A DNA stretch of 64,000 nucleotides. It comes from Geosiphon pyriformis. Taxonomy: Eukaryota; Glomeromycota; Glomeromycetes; Archaeosporales; Geosiphonaceae. The stretch spans positions 484,755 through 548,754 of the forward strand of contig JAAOMT010000445.1 in assembly GCA_016748015.1 (NCBI GenBank), written 5' to 3'. Positions 20,591 to 31,151 of the stretch are shown piece by piece. The stretch's first letter is position 1, and the number at the start of each line of letters is the position of its first letter. The notes beneath the pieces are model-generated. The model saw nothing but the letters and a program-made list of their open reading frames with translations, was not told the DNA's origin and did no database searches. The position numbers were made by a program, and so were the translations under genes.

Positions 20591-21530
20591 AAATGATGAA
20601 TACGAAATTAAATTTGGAGAACTTGAAGCAACAGAAGAAATTGAGACAATACCAATCTATCTCATTGAAAATCAGCCTGCTTTACAACTCAAATATTTCA
20701 ACAACAATGGACAAGGAATAAAACCAGAAAAAGCCCACGAGATTGATGCTGGATATGATCTAAGATATCCAGGAAAAGATACTCTTACTCTCAAACCCAA
20801 ATCTCTCACAAAAATCAATCTTAAAATTGCCCTCAAAATCCCACCAGGAGCAATGGTTCAAATTGCTTTTCAATCATTCTTGGCAAGCAAAAGAATCAAT
20901 GTTAGAGGAGAAATTATTGATGCCAGATACACAGGAGACATCACAGTCATGTTACAAAATGAAACAGATAAACTTTTCAAAATTGGATATGCTGAAAAAA
21001 TTGCTCAAGCTATCTATTTACCCTTAATCAACATTTCGGGTTTACAATTAGTTAATCAAAAAAAACAGTTGGGAAAAAGCGAAAGAGGAATACAAAGTTT
21101 TGGTTCAACTGGATGTTTCACAGTTCTAATAAACATAGCTCTCAATAAACAGAAAGAATCTTACCAGATTTTACAACTTCCACAACCAATTACTATTTCA
21201 CCCTTTGGAGAACACCCTGAAATTTACATTTGTAAAAAGCCAACAGTCACACAACAAATTTTTGAATTAAATGAACAAATCTGCTTGAAACATAATATTT
21301 CAATCCCAAACATTTATATTCCAGAAGGAACAAAGAAAGTCCGAGTTATTTTTTACAATCCCAACAATTATCCCATAGTTTTATTAAATAACTTAGAAAT
21401 TAGAATTATTCACAGTAACATTTTTCAACAAGAATTACTCCAAACAGTCCCCAATTTTTCTGAAATTATTGGACATTTACTACCAAAAATCAACCCAAAC
21501 CCAGCTTCAAAAACTACCATATTGTTATAA
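20591..21530 (+). pseudogene. dUTPase-like domain plus post-dUTPase domain of element B
   Basis: Part of the longest open frame in the window (20499-21530). dUTPase motifs in order: I AGYDLRYP (about 20749-20772), II QSFLASK (about 20869-20889; canonical RSGLA eroded), III IIDARYTGDI (about 20914-20943, catalytic Asp and Tyr present), IV AQAIYLPL (about 21005-21028), V RGIQSFGSTG (about 21086-21114; Phe stacking on uracil kept). The domain then continues about 130 residues into a second beta-rich-looking domain (YIPEGTKKVRVIFYNPNNY, about 21315-21371). Known dUTPases form trimers and hydrolyse dUTP to dUMP. A dUTPase between protease and RT in a fungal Ty3/gypsy-type element is unusual. Best-preserved copy in the window. 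Confidence 0.85.
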
Positions 21531-21550
21531 AAAAACTATCTCAAATCAAC

Positions 21551-22954
21551 ATGGGACAACTTGAACCACAACAACAAAACCAGCTCAAGAAACTAATTGC
21601 AGATTTTGCCAATATCTTTGCCAAAAACAACAATGACTTAGGAAGAACCGATTTGGTACAACACCAAATCTATACAGGAGATGCCAAACCAAGATGACAA
21701 CAAGCCTACTGAGTTGCTCCAGAAAGCCACCAATTTATCCGAAAAGAAGTACAATGAATGCTTAACAATAGGCTTATCCAACCATCAATGAGTCTATGGG
21801 CCTCACTGGTAGTCCTAGTTAAAAAGAAGAATGGAAAGATACGATTTTGTGTTGATTATCGACAACTCAACAGTGTTACCATTGGGAATGCTTACCCTCT
21901 TCTGTGAATCGATGACATGTTAGATGCCCTTGGAAAATCTAAATACTTTTCAACATTAGACCTAGAAAGAAGATACTAGCAAGTTGCCATGGATCCCAAG
22001 GACTGCCCCAAAACAGCATTCACAACACAAGAAGGAAACTACGAATTTAATGTAATGCTCTTTAGATTATGCAATGCGCCAGCAACATTCCAAAGACTTA
22101 TGGATATTGTATATGCTGGACTCTTTTGGAAATCAGTAGTTGTCTATCTTGATGACACTGATGTTTATTTCCCATCTTTCGAACTTTATTTAATTCACCT
22201 GCGAAAAGTTTTTCAACAATTACATAGAGCAGGATTAAAACTAAACATTGAGAAATGCCATTTTGGAAAAACAAGTTTGGCCTTTCTTGGTCACATAGTT
22301 AGTGAAAAAGGAGTCAAACCAGATCCAGGAAAAATCAGTGCTGTTAAGAACTTCAAAGTTCCACAAAATACTACAGAACTAAGAGGATTCATAGGATTAG
22401 CATCCTACTATCGGAAGTTTATTAAAGGATTCTCAGAAATTGCAAAACCCCTCAACCAGCTCACCACCAAAAACGTTGAATACAAATGGACTACCGAACA
22501 CCAAAAAGCTTTTGAAATTCTCAAGGAAAAACTGACAACAGCCCCAATTCTCGCCTACTTGGATTTCAGCAACCAATTTTGACTAGCTACAGATGCTTCA
22601 TATACTGCTTTTGGTGCCATCTTATCACAATTAGATGACAATGGAAATAAGCGAGTAATTGCTTATGCTAACAGAACATTAAAACCAGCTGAGAAAAACT
22701 ACCCTGTCACAGAACTAGAAACAGCAGCCGTAATTTGGGCCCTACACCACTTCAACCTTTATCTCAGGCCTAAAAAATTCGATATTATTACTGATAATAT
22801 TAGACTCAAATGGCTTCAGAACAAAAATACTCAGCTGAATGCAAAACAAACCCGATGGACAGAATTTCTAGCAAACTATCAATACATAGTACATCACAAA
22901 CCAGGAAAACTTCATACCAATGTTGACTGTCTCTCCAGAATGAAACAAGATTAG
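21551..22954 (+). pseudogene. Reverse transcriptase-RNase H of element B
   Basis: Starts at ATG 21551 in a frame different from the dUTPase. RT blocks: [20 protein letters not shown] (about 21819-21875), FSTLDL, DPKDCPKTAFTTQEGNYEFNVM, LCNAPATFQRLMD, and the catalytic box VVVYLDDTDVY with both Asp intact (about 22136-22170). The connection FLGHIVSEKGVKPDP and RGFIGLASYYRKF identify a Ty3/gypsy-type RT. RNase H (about 22570-22950) has TDASYTAFGAIL, TELETAAVIWAL and TDNIRLKWL. It ends NVDCLSRMKQD and TAG at 22952. Stops inside (21695, 21710, 21755, 21905 area, 21977, 22580) replace Arg or Trp codons. Copies element RNA into DNA and removes the RNA strand. Confidence 0.92.
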
Positions 22955-22996
22955 AAAACAAAAACCAACTTAACCAACCAAAAGAGCCAACAAACA

Positions 22997-24382
22997 ATGA
23001 ATTCAGAAAATTACAACAATCTCAAACAATATTTGGAAACATTAACAATCCCAACAGATTGGTCTCCAGATGAAAAACATCGACTACAACAACAAGCCAA
23101 ACAATATTTTCTATACAACAACATTATTTATTATCAAAATTTCAAAAACCCAAACAAACCACTCAGATTAATACAAGAACAGAAAAAAGAGACCATATTA
23201 TACAACATGCACTCAGATCCTTTATCAGCACACTTCGGAAAAAATAGCACCACTCAAAGAACACTAGAATACTACTTTTGGCCTCGAATAAGGAAAGACA
23301 TTCATGAATATGTCAAATCTTGTGATAGTTGTCAAAGAAGAGGAGGAACACACCCTATTGAACCATTAAATCCAATCAAAGTTGGACAACCCTTTGACTG
23401 AGTTGGTATCAATTTAGTTGGACCATTATCTATTACCATTCAAGGAAACCGTTATATTGCAGTAGCTGTAAACTATCTTACTAAATGGCCCGAAGCCAGA
23501 GCCATTCAACGAGCAGATGCAAAATCAGTAGCAAATTTTATCTACGAAGACATCATTTGTAGACATAGATGTCCAATTGAACTTTTATCTGATCAGGGGA
23601 CACATTTTGTAAACAACCTAATATAAGAAATTTGCAAACAATTCAATGTCAAAAGACCTCTGTCTTTGCCCTACTATTCACAAACAAATGGATTTGTGGA
23701 ACGTTTTAACAGAACATTGTGTGAGTCATTAACCAAAGTCTTAACCGATTTTAAGCAAGAATGGGATATCTTTATTCCATCAGTGTTACTAGCATATAGA
23801 ACACTAAAACAAAATACCACAAAACACACACCATTTGATTTAACTTATGGAAGGACAGCAACACTACCAATTAAGTTCACAGTGGAAACATACCCAGCAC
23901 AACCAATCAATGAAAACAATTTTCAGGAAACACTTCAATGAAGAGCCTACACTCTGCTTAGCACATTGGAAGGAAAATGATAAATAGCAGCCACTCATAT
24001 TGAACACTCCCAAGCTCGACAAAAAGAACAGCATGATGACAAATTGCCTCCAGTCACCAATGAATTTAAAATTGGAAACAAAGTTCTCTTACACAGAACT
24101 AAAGCTGAAAAACAATGGAGTGGAAAATTTGAAAATAAATGAGATAGACCATTCTTTATCCATAAAGTCCTAGGCAATGGATCATACAAGCTAAGACTTA
24201 ATGACAAAATCTTAACAAAAGTTGCACATAGAAATTGGTTGAAACACTATCATTCCAGAAACAATCCTGAACTATTAATTCCACAAATTGGTATACATTC
24301 CCCTTTAGTCAATCCCGAAGATATTCCCTGAAACTTAGAACCAATAGTTGTCATTAAACAACTTTCCAACCTGAACACTTAA
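22997..24382 (+). pseudogene. Integrase of element B
   Basis: Separated from RNase H by a stop and about 40 bp; a new ATG at 22997 in the same frame. The HHCC zinc module (H..H near 23210-23240; CDSCQRRGG near 23320-23345) is complete. Core: IGINLVGPL at about 23404-23430 with the first catalytic Asp changed to Asn (a stop just before it replaces Arg), second Asp in LLSDQGTHFVNN (about 23583-23618), Glu in NGFVERFNRTL (about 23688-23720). C-terminal GPY/F-like part (DRPFFIHKVLGN, about 24142-24180), no chromodomain seen. Ends TAA 24380. Stops include a TGA near 23939. Confidence 0.9.
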
Positions 24383-24482
24383 TTTAATTTTATTAGTTAT
24401 TCCCTTATAATTTAGAAATAATCAAAACAAAAATAATATAAAAACCCATACACCAAAAATAATTTTCTTTTATTCTCTTATA

Positions 24483-25160
24483 ATGACTATTCCTCAAAAC
24501 ATTCAACAATTATTCCAAAAACTAATGTTAGCTTTAAAAAACAATACCCAAATTATCTATTACTGTTACTGGAAACCACATTAATTATACCCAAACAGAA
24601 GTAGTTGCAAAATTAGCCCCAAATTTACGAAAATATTACCCATATAAAAAAAACACAAGAAGTTATTCTGGAATTCACCTGCCAGAACTTTTAAAGCTTG
24701 CTTTAAGAGAAAACCTAATGCTTACTCCGATTAGTATTCCACCAAATGCTACAATTCAACAAAGACTTTAACTGTGTCTCAATGAGGAAAACACTGAATA
24801 TCCTCCAATCTATAGATATTTCTACATTGCAAAAACACTTTATGAATGGAAACTGGAACTTACAACAGCAAACCTCACAAAAGAAGCTATTTAGAAACAA
24901 CTCCACAATGAATTCAAGACAATAGCTGGACCAACAAACAGTCACTACAAGCTCAGAGCTGCTTTTAAACTTTATGATCTATTCCACACCTGTGAAAATG
25001 TTCTACAAAACCCAATTTTACGATCTTTGAAGATACAATACATTGGAAAGCTCACAGAATTGAAATTTCAACAATTTTCAGACCAAATTTCTTCAATAAT
25101 TTTGGATTATTATCTGGAAATGACAGACAGTACTTGGACTTTTATGGGACTCAGTCTTGA
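24483..25160 (+). pseudogene. Accessory ORF of element B, between integrase and 3' LTR
   Basis: Unrecognised, about 220 codons. Starts ATG 24483 (MTIPQNIQQLFQKL); an early frameshift near 24560 leads into SGIHLPELLKLALRENLMLTPISIPPNA-type sequence (from about 24675). The block HYKLRAAFKLYDLFHTCENVL lies at about 24942-25005. After a second frame slip near 25015 it ends FYGTQS with TGA at 25158, overlapping the polypurine tract. The same position is filled in A, D, E and F2 by ORFs sharing the YK.AA+.LY..F..C..+L pattern and the last residues. No signal peptide or membrane segment is obvious, so an envelope is not supported. Confidence 0.68.
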
Positions 25161-25168
25161 GGAGGAGG
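25159..25168 (+). other. Polypurine tract of element B
   Basis: GAGGAGGAGG three bases upstream of the 3' LTR; it primes plus-strand synthesis in LTR elements. Confidence 0.75.
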
Positions 25169-25171
25169 TTA

Positions 25172-26134
25172 TGTTATCAGACAAAATTAGAGATATTATT
25201 TAGCATAAAATTATCTTATAATTCCTATCATTAATTAGCATATATTATTGTTTCAAATTATTACTTATTATATTAGCAAAATATCCGAAATTATCATTTA
25301 ATTAATAACCCAATTTGTACACAACACAAATGTAACCTAATTGCAATGATCAATTATGCAATACTCTGAACTATGTAACATTCAAAAAGTTTGCCAAAAT
25401 TTGTAAAAATTCGCCGAAATAATTGATAGTTCATCGAAAAATCTAATAGTTTGCCAAAATGTATCTTTAGTTCAGCAAAATTGTAGAAAATAGCAAAGTT
25501 CAAATTCATAGAATAGTGTTATGACAAGTTGTATAAAAAAAAAACTTCTTTTTTCGAGAAAATGTATCTTACTTTAGATTTATCACTTAGAACTATTCCT
25601 ATACATACAAAAAAAAATAAATATCAAATAATTTGAAAAAAAAACCAAGTTTTCTAATTATTGCGCTTGGAAAATCCCTGAAACCCGACTAACATTTCGA
25701 AATTGATTAGCTACCAATTTCAGTAAACTGTTAGCAACTCCAGGCTTGGATAGAAAATGTTTCCCTTGACAGAATTCTATTTCTTTTACATTTCTTTTAT
25801 TTTTCTTTTATTTTCTTATTACAATCATTAAGGTAGTCTACAGACAAGATTCCTGTAGAAGAGTTGACTTTCACAGCAAATTAACTACATATTTTTAGTG
25901 AGCTTCCAGATGAGCAATTCTTGGGAAAGAGTTAACATTTACTACAACGTAACTACATAAAGTAACTGGCAAAGAATTGGTCATTCCACTTATAAGCCCA
26001 ACAGTTCAAATTATAGAAAATAATTTGAAAGTAAATTCAGTTACTGGAGGTCCAACTACTTCTTAAAAACATGAATTCACAGCAAATCAACATTACCAAC
26101 ATTTAAAAAAAGAGACCAAAAACCTCCAGTAACA
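25172..26134 (+). repeat. 3' LTR of element B (family 1)
   Basis: TGTTATCAG...CCAGTAACA, 963 bp, collinear with 16338-17300. Followed at 26136 by the dUTPase motif V region of D in the same frame as before B. Confidence 0.95.
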
Positions 26135-26570
26135 TCGAGAAGAGTTAGGTTTCACTGCCCGAGGAATCAATGGGTTTGGATCAAGTGGAAGAGGAAACGT
26201 ACCAGTTAATTTCACGGAGGAAAACAGTGACCAGATAGAATTTATCCACACCAACACCATCATTTCCATTCTCCTATACCAACAATACATCCTCAAGATG
26301 AATCAAAAGATCTAAGATCAAGCTCTATTATTCGAAGCCAGTCCTGAAATCTGTTCTCTAGCCAATGTTGCTAATCTATACCTACCGGCCAAAGCCCATA
26401 AACACTTCAAAATCTCTATCCACAACCCAACAGAAGATGTTATTGAAATCCCCGAAGGGACTCTCATTAGTTCCATATCCACAGATAGTCAGAATCCTGA
26501 AAAACCTCAGTCCATTTCAGATTTCACACAATTATTCTTATTCTGTAATATTACCTCACAAGTATGGAAT
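26135..26570 (+). pseudogene. dUTPase-like domain of element D, 3' part, plus post-dUTPase domain
   Basis: Continues the ORF cut at 16337: REELGFTARG followed by motif V GINGFGSSGRG (about 26160-26192) and PVNF, typical of the dUTPase C-terminus. The post-dUTPase domain (LYLPAKAHKHFKISIHNPTED, about 26371-26430) matches the arrangement in B and E and runs to about 26560. One stop at 26309 or so. The flanking frame is preserved because B plus its 4-bp duplication is a multiple of three (9801 bp). Confidence 0.83.
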
Positions 26571-28015
26571 TTGCCAAAAAAAAGTTACTTGTTTACATCA
26601 GAAGATATCAATAAATTGAATTTAGGAAATTTAAGTACTCTGCAACAAATGCAACTCAAAGTCTTTTTGAATCAGTATGCTGATGTTTTTGCCAGCGAAA
26701 ATGAGTTCAGATGCACTGACATCATGAAGCATCAGATTGATACAGGAGACACTTGACCAATTAAGTAATGAGCTTACCGCATACTCCCATTTGGCAATAA
26801 TCTAATTAAGCAAGAAGTGCAATGGATGCTTGATAACAGCCTAATCAAAGATTTGTTAAGCCCTTGGTTCTCGCCAGTAGTCTTGGTCACCAAAAAAAAC
26901 AGAAAAGTGCGATTCTGCATAGATTATCAAAAACTAAATAGTGTCATGTGAGAAGATAGTTATCCTACTCCTTTCATCCAGGAAATTCTGGACAATCTAG
27001 GGAAAAAAAAATGGTTCTCATCATTAAATTTAGCAAGTGGTTACTGGCAAGTTGAAATAGATCCCAAAGACAAAGGAAAAACAGCATTTACCACTCAAGA
27101 TGGAAACTTCGAGTTTAATGTAATGTCTTTTGGACTTTGTAATGCTCCTGCCACATTTCAACGCCTGATGGATGTAGTATACAAAAGAATCCTTTGAAAA
27201 TCAGTAGTAGTCTACTTAGACAACACAAACGTGTTCTCTGAAACATTCGAAGACTATCTGCTCCACCTGCAACAAGTCTTTGAATGCCTTCATAATGCTG
27301 GATTGAAACTCAATTCCAAAAAGTGGTTCTTTAGAAAAACTGAGTTAAAATTCCTAGGACATGTAATCAGCAAGGACAGAGTTAAGCCTGATCCAAATAA
27401 AGTACAAAAAGTTAAGGATTTTCTAGCCCCAATTGACCTCAGAGAATTACGAGGATTTGTAGGATTAGCAGGTATTATCGTCAATTTGTCAAAGGTTTCT
27501 TGAACATCACAAAACCACTCCATCAATTGTTGTCCAAATACATATCGTACTTGTGGAAAGAAGATCAACAGAAAGCATTTGACTATCTCAAGCAGCAATT
27601 GATCACATCCTCAATCCTAATTTACCCAAATTTCACTAAACAGTTCATTGTCACTACAGATGCCTCGAAAAATGCTTTAAGAGCAGTCTTATCACAGATA
27701 GGACCAGACAATAGAGAACACCCAGTTGCCTACACTAGTCACAACACTAGCCCAGCAGAAAAGAATTACAGCACAACAGATCTGGAATGTCTTGCCATTT
27801 ATTGGGCCATACAGACTTGAAAACATTACCTCAGTCAACCATTTGACCTATATACTAACCACAAAGGACTTATTTGGTTACTCAACAATCTACAACTAGA
27901 AGGAAAATATGCAAGATAGAGTACTTATTTGCAACAATTCCCACTTAAAGTCTATTATAAGGAAGGATTCAAAAACACCAATGTCAACAGTTTGTCAAGG
28001 ATGCCACAAACCTAA
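26571..28015 (+). pseudogene. Reverse transcriptase-RNase H of element D
   Basis: RT start region TSEDINKLNLGNLSTLQQMQLKVFL (about 26587-26665). Core blocks KNRKVRFCIDYQKLN (about 26897-26940), LNLASGYWQVEIDPKDKGKTAFTTQDG, LCNAPATFQRLMDVVY, and catalytic VVVYLDNTNVF (about 27206-27238): second catalytic Asp is Asn (GAC to AAC). Connection FLGHVISKDRVKPDP and RGFVGLAG; a frameshift near 27480 moves to another frame for RNase H (27500-28015; TDASKNALRAVLSQI, TTDLECLAIYWAI, TNHKGLIWLL). Ends SRMPQT and TAA at 28013. Confidence 0.9.
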
Positions 28016-29393
28016 TCCCAGACCCATAGACACACTCACTTATCAATGACTACATCAGTACCTATCGACACTATGTTTCAAGGAGATATTATCTCAACAG
28101 AAACAGAGTACTATACAAAAACAAGCCCGAAATAATTTTATTCAAGACAACCAACTATATCGACGAGAACGCTGAAACCACCCCAACCCACAATGACTAA
28201 TCATGGACAGTGAAAAAGAAACTATACTATATAGCGTGCACTCAGATCTGACTGCAGAACATTTTAACAAAGACACTACCCTCGAAAGAACACTAAACTT
28301 ATACTATTGGTTAATGATACACAAAGACATTTTCAAATATGTGCTCAATTGTAACGCATGCCAGCAAAGAGGAGGAGCAAGATCAACAGAACCACTTCGA
28401 CCCATTCCAGTTGGAAATCCATTTGATAGAATCGGGATTGATTTGGTTGGACCTCTTTCAATTACATCTCAAGGAAATTGCTATATTGCTGTAGCCATAG
28501 ACTATCTTACAAAATGGCCAAAAGCCAGAGCAATCCAAGTGGCCGATGCCAAAACAGTCACCGAATTTGTGCATTAAGACCTAATTTGCTGACATGGATG
28601 TCCGAAAAAATTATTATCTGATCAGGGAACACACTTTGTTAATAATATGCTGACTGAACTAAGCCAACGATTTGGAATAAAGAGACTCTTATCGTTACCA
28701 TACCACCCACAAACAAATGGACTGGTAGAACAATTTAACAGAACACTGTGCGAAGCACTAGCAAAAATAAGTCATGAAAACAGACAAGAATGGGACTTAT
28801 TCATACCTTCTGTACTCTTTGCATACCAAACATTAAAACAAAATATGACTCAGTTTACACCGTTTGAACTAGTCTATGGAAGAAAAGCTACGTTACCGAT
28901 TGAACGAATGATACCATCATACCCAACAGAAACAATCAATGAAGAGAATTTTGAGACTACCTTACATCAAAGAACATACCAGCTAATAGAAACGTTGGAA
29001 AACAATTAAAGAACAGCAGCTAGCAATATTAGTCACACTCAAAAACAACAAAAAGAAAGACATGATAAACACCTATCAGAACAACCAATGGAATTCAAGA
29101 TTGGAGACCAAGTACTGTTACATTGTACAAAAGCTAAGAAACAGTGGAGTGGAAAGTTCGACCCAAAGTGAGACGGTCCATTCCACATACATAAAGTGTT
29201 AGGAAATAAAACTTACAAATTACAATTGGAAGACAAGATTTTAAAAAAAGTAGCACATGGAAATCGGTTAAAAATTTATCATGTAAAACAGGAATCATCG
29301 TCATCAGTACCTCAACTAGGAACACAAATTTCATTAATCAGACCAGAAGATATACCATGAGATCTGGAACCAATCATCATCATCAAAACGTAG
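28016..29393 (+). pseudogene. Integrase of element D
   Basis: Zinc module: H and H near 28239-28262, CNACQQRGG near 28350-28377. Core with all three catalytic acids: IGIDLVGPL (about 28432-28460), LLSDQGTHFVNN (about 28612-28650), NGLVEQFNRTL (about 28716-28750). Stops at 28575 and 28590 break it in the middle. GPF motif in DGPFHIHKVLGN (about 29172-29207). C-terminus EPIIIIKT, TAG 29391. The coding frame differs from RNase H. Best-conserved integrase active site of the plus-strand copies. Confidence 0.9.
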
Positions 29394-29473
29394 ACAACAG
29401 ACAGCAAATTAAATTGAAAAATTCAAATATATATAGCATCTGAAAAACAGCAAGAAACAATAGAAATTTCAAC

Positions 29474-30040
29474 ATGGACCTTTCAGATCAAATTTTAAAA
29501 TTATTTAAACAATTATTTGAAACAATTCAAAAATCAACATCTTAAATAGAAATAACAATTGATAAAAAAGAGATACAGTACAAAGATAAGAGCAGGAGAA
29601 GGGAGGACGAAAGTTCAATTAGAACTAAACATTCTCTTTCCTACCCACCACCCGAAAGACAATATGAGAGGAAAAATTGCCTTTGGGTGGGGGGTGGAAA
29701 AGAAGGAGGCAAAGAACGAGAAAAAGGTTACAAAAGAAGATACTTGGTCCTTGAGCTCGAAGAAATAAAAGAAACAATACAACAAGTAGAAAAATTTGTA
29801 GGGAAAAACAACCTGACCCTATATTACAAAGCAGCATACCGACTATACACCGTCTTCCAACATTGCCCAAATATACTACTGAACGGATCTATGAAAACCA
29901 TAATGGTTAACAGCATAAGACAAATAACCAATCAACAGTTTGAAGACCTACAAAAGGCAATACTTGAGGCAACAATCGAACATTACACAAACAAAGCCAT
30001 GATAACAGATACATATGGTTTCACAGGAGCTCAATTTTAA
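29474..30040 (+). pseudogene. Accessory ORF of element D, one stop in about 188 codons
   Basis: Starts ATG 29474 (MDLSDQILKLFKQLFE, comparable to MTIPQNIQQLFQKL in B), one TAA at 29543 (a CAA position by type), then open to 30040. The middle is very charged (about 29575-29760, Lys/Arg/Glu/Gly-rich, including a purine run with GGGTGGGGGG). The C-terminal half has TLYYKAAYRLYTVFQHCPNIL and SIRQITNQQFEDLQ, which align with E and F2; ends GAQF. No known domain recognised; mostly helical by appearance. Ends 14 bp before the LTR. Confidence 0.75.
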
Positions 30041-30051
30041 AAAGAAAGGGA
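30041..30051 (+). other. Polypurine tract of element D
   Basis: AAAGAAAGGGA upstream of TAA|TGTTAC. Confidence 0.65.
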
Positions 30052-30054
30052 TAA

Positions 30055-31151
30055 TGTTACTTGAGTAGAAAAACCAATCCAAAGTTATAAAGAAACATGA
30101 CCAAAATGTGACATAATACAGAATAATGCACAATAACATTGAATAATGCATTATAACATTGGATAATGTGTTATAATGCAGGATAACACAGAATAGTACA
30201 CAATAACATAGGATAATGTGTTATAATGCAGGATAACACAGAATAACATGTAATAATGTCAGATAACGTGTTATAATATAGGATAACTAGTAATAACGTA
30301 GAAAAACGAAGCAATAACAGAAACAACAAAGCAATAACTAGCAATAGCAAAACAATTGAAAGCAATCCTGTAAAACCAAAAGAATATATAAAAGCAAGTA
30401 GTTATACAAATGAGAAAGGACAGAGAAAAAAATAGATACGAACCTCTAGACCAAAAATTAAAATATCTATACCCTTTTATCCTTTATTATCTTCCTTATT
30501 TCATTTCCTGAAATAAACCAATTATTAAAAGAAATTAGAATCACAAATTCATGTTCTCAAACTTTGTGGAATTTATGTGAATTAACCCTTGTCTTGTACC
30601 TCCATTCTAGAACAGATGTTCTTAGCATAACTGCCTCGAACCTATTAATGATTTGGACCAATTGCTCTTGATCATGGTGATTGACAATACTAATTTATCT
30701 TTTCTCTCTTTTCTTTTCTTTTTTTTTCTTTTTTTTTTTCTTTTTTTTTCTGTCTTAATTTTTTTGTGAAGTGGCAACATAGTAAAATTGACTGTCTGAG
30801 AATAGACTTCGTAATAGCCTGGTAAAAAAGGGAAGCTTCCCCTAAGTTTTGGATATTAACATTATCTTGTTAGCTTACCAGAAGGGCGAAAAGACAATGC
30901 CAGACCCTAACAACTGCGCTCATTAGCTTGGAGAAGAAAGCTCACATTTACAAAAAATGTTGCAATTGACGAAAGACAAACTCTGTGCCTTATAACCAAA
31001 GAACTCAACGGGTAAAATTCACATCCAGGAATAGACCTTCAGAGACTAATAATCAAGACTAAGCCAACAGAATTATGCGGAAGATGCATCATCAATAATT
31101 GAGAGCACCAAACATTATCATTTTTTATACCCACCAAGTTTACCCGTAACA
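30055..31151 (+). repeat. 3' LTR of element D (family 2)
   Basis: TGTTACTTGAGTAG...CCCGTAACA, 1097 bp, with the same 10-bp array (about 30111-30330) and TATA box (30387-30394) as the 5' LTR. TCAG follows at 31152. Confidence 0.94.

Larger units (their letters stand above)
16338..26134 (+). mobile_element. Element B: family-1 retrotransposon inside D; innermost and best preserved
   Basis: Full length, 9797 bp, with 963-bp LTRs (16338-17300, 25172-26134) ending in the perfect 10-bp inverted repeat TGTTACCAGA/TCTGGTAACA in the 5' copy. Candidate 4-bp duplication CCAA (16334-16337)/TCGA (26135-26138), differing by transitions; removing B plus one copy restores the dUTPase reading frame of D. Complete gene set: gag, protease, Cys-rich module, dUTPase-like, RT-RNase H, integrase, accessory ORF. 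Fewest stops of all copies, consistent with the latest insertion. Confidence 0.95.
12334..31151 (+). mobile_element. Element D: family-2 retrotransposon inside E, itself holding B
   Basis: LTRs of 1092 and 1097 bp (12334-13425, 30055-31151) are flanked by a perfect TCAG duplication (12330-12333, 31152-31155). The same host sequence without D exists in element G at 58253-58256, a direct empty-site proof. Internal order: gag, protease, dUTPase-like [interrupted by B], RT-RNase H, integrase, accessory ORF. The Cys-rich module between protease and dUTPase is missing. Confidence 0.95.

Noticed and set aside
23960-24300. Chromodomain at the integrase C-terminus
   Set aside because: Only a GPY/F-like module is visible; the aromatic residues and spacing of a chromodomain are not seen.
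30171-30365. Minus-strand hydrophobic ORF that looks like a membrane protein
   Set aside because: Same decamer array in the D 3' LTR read backwards.
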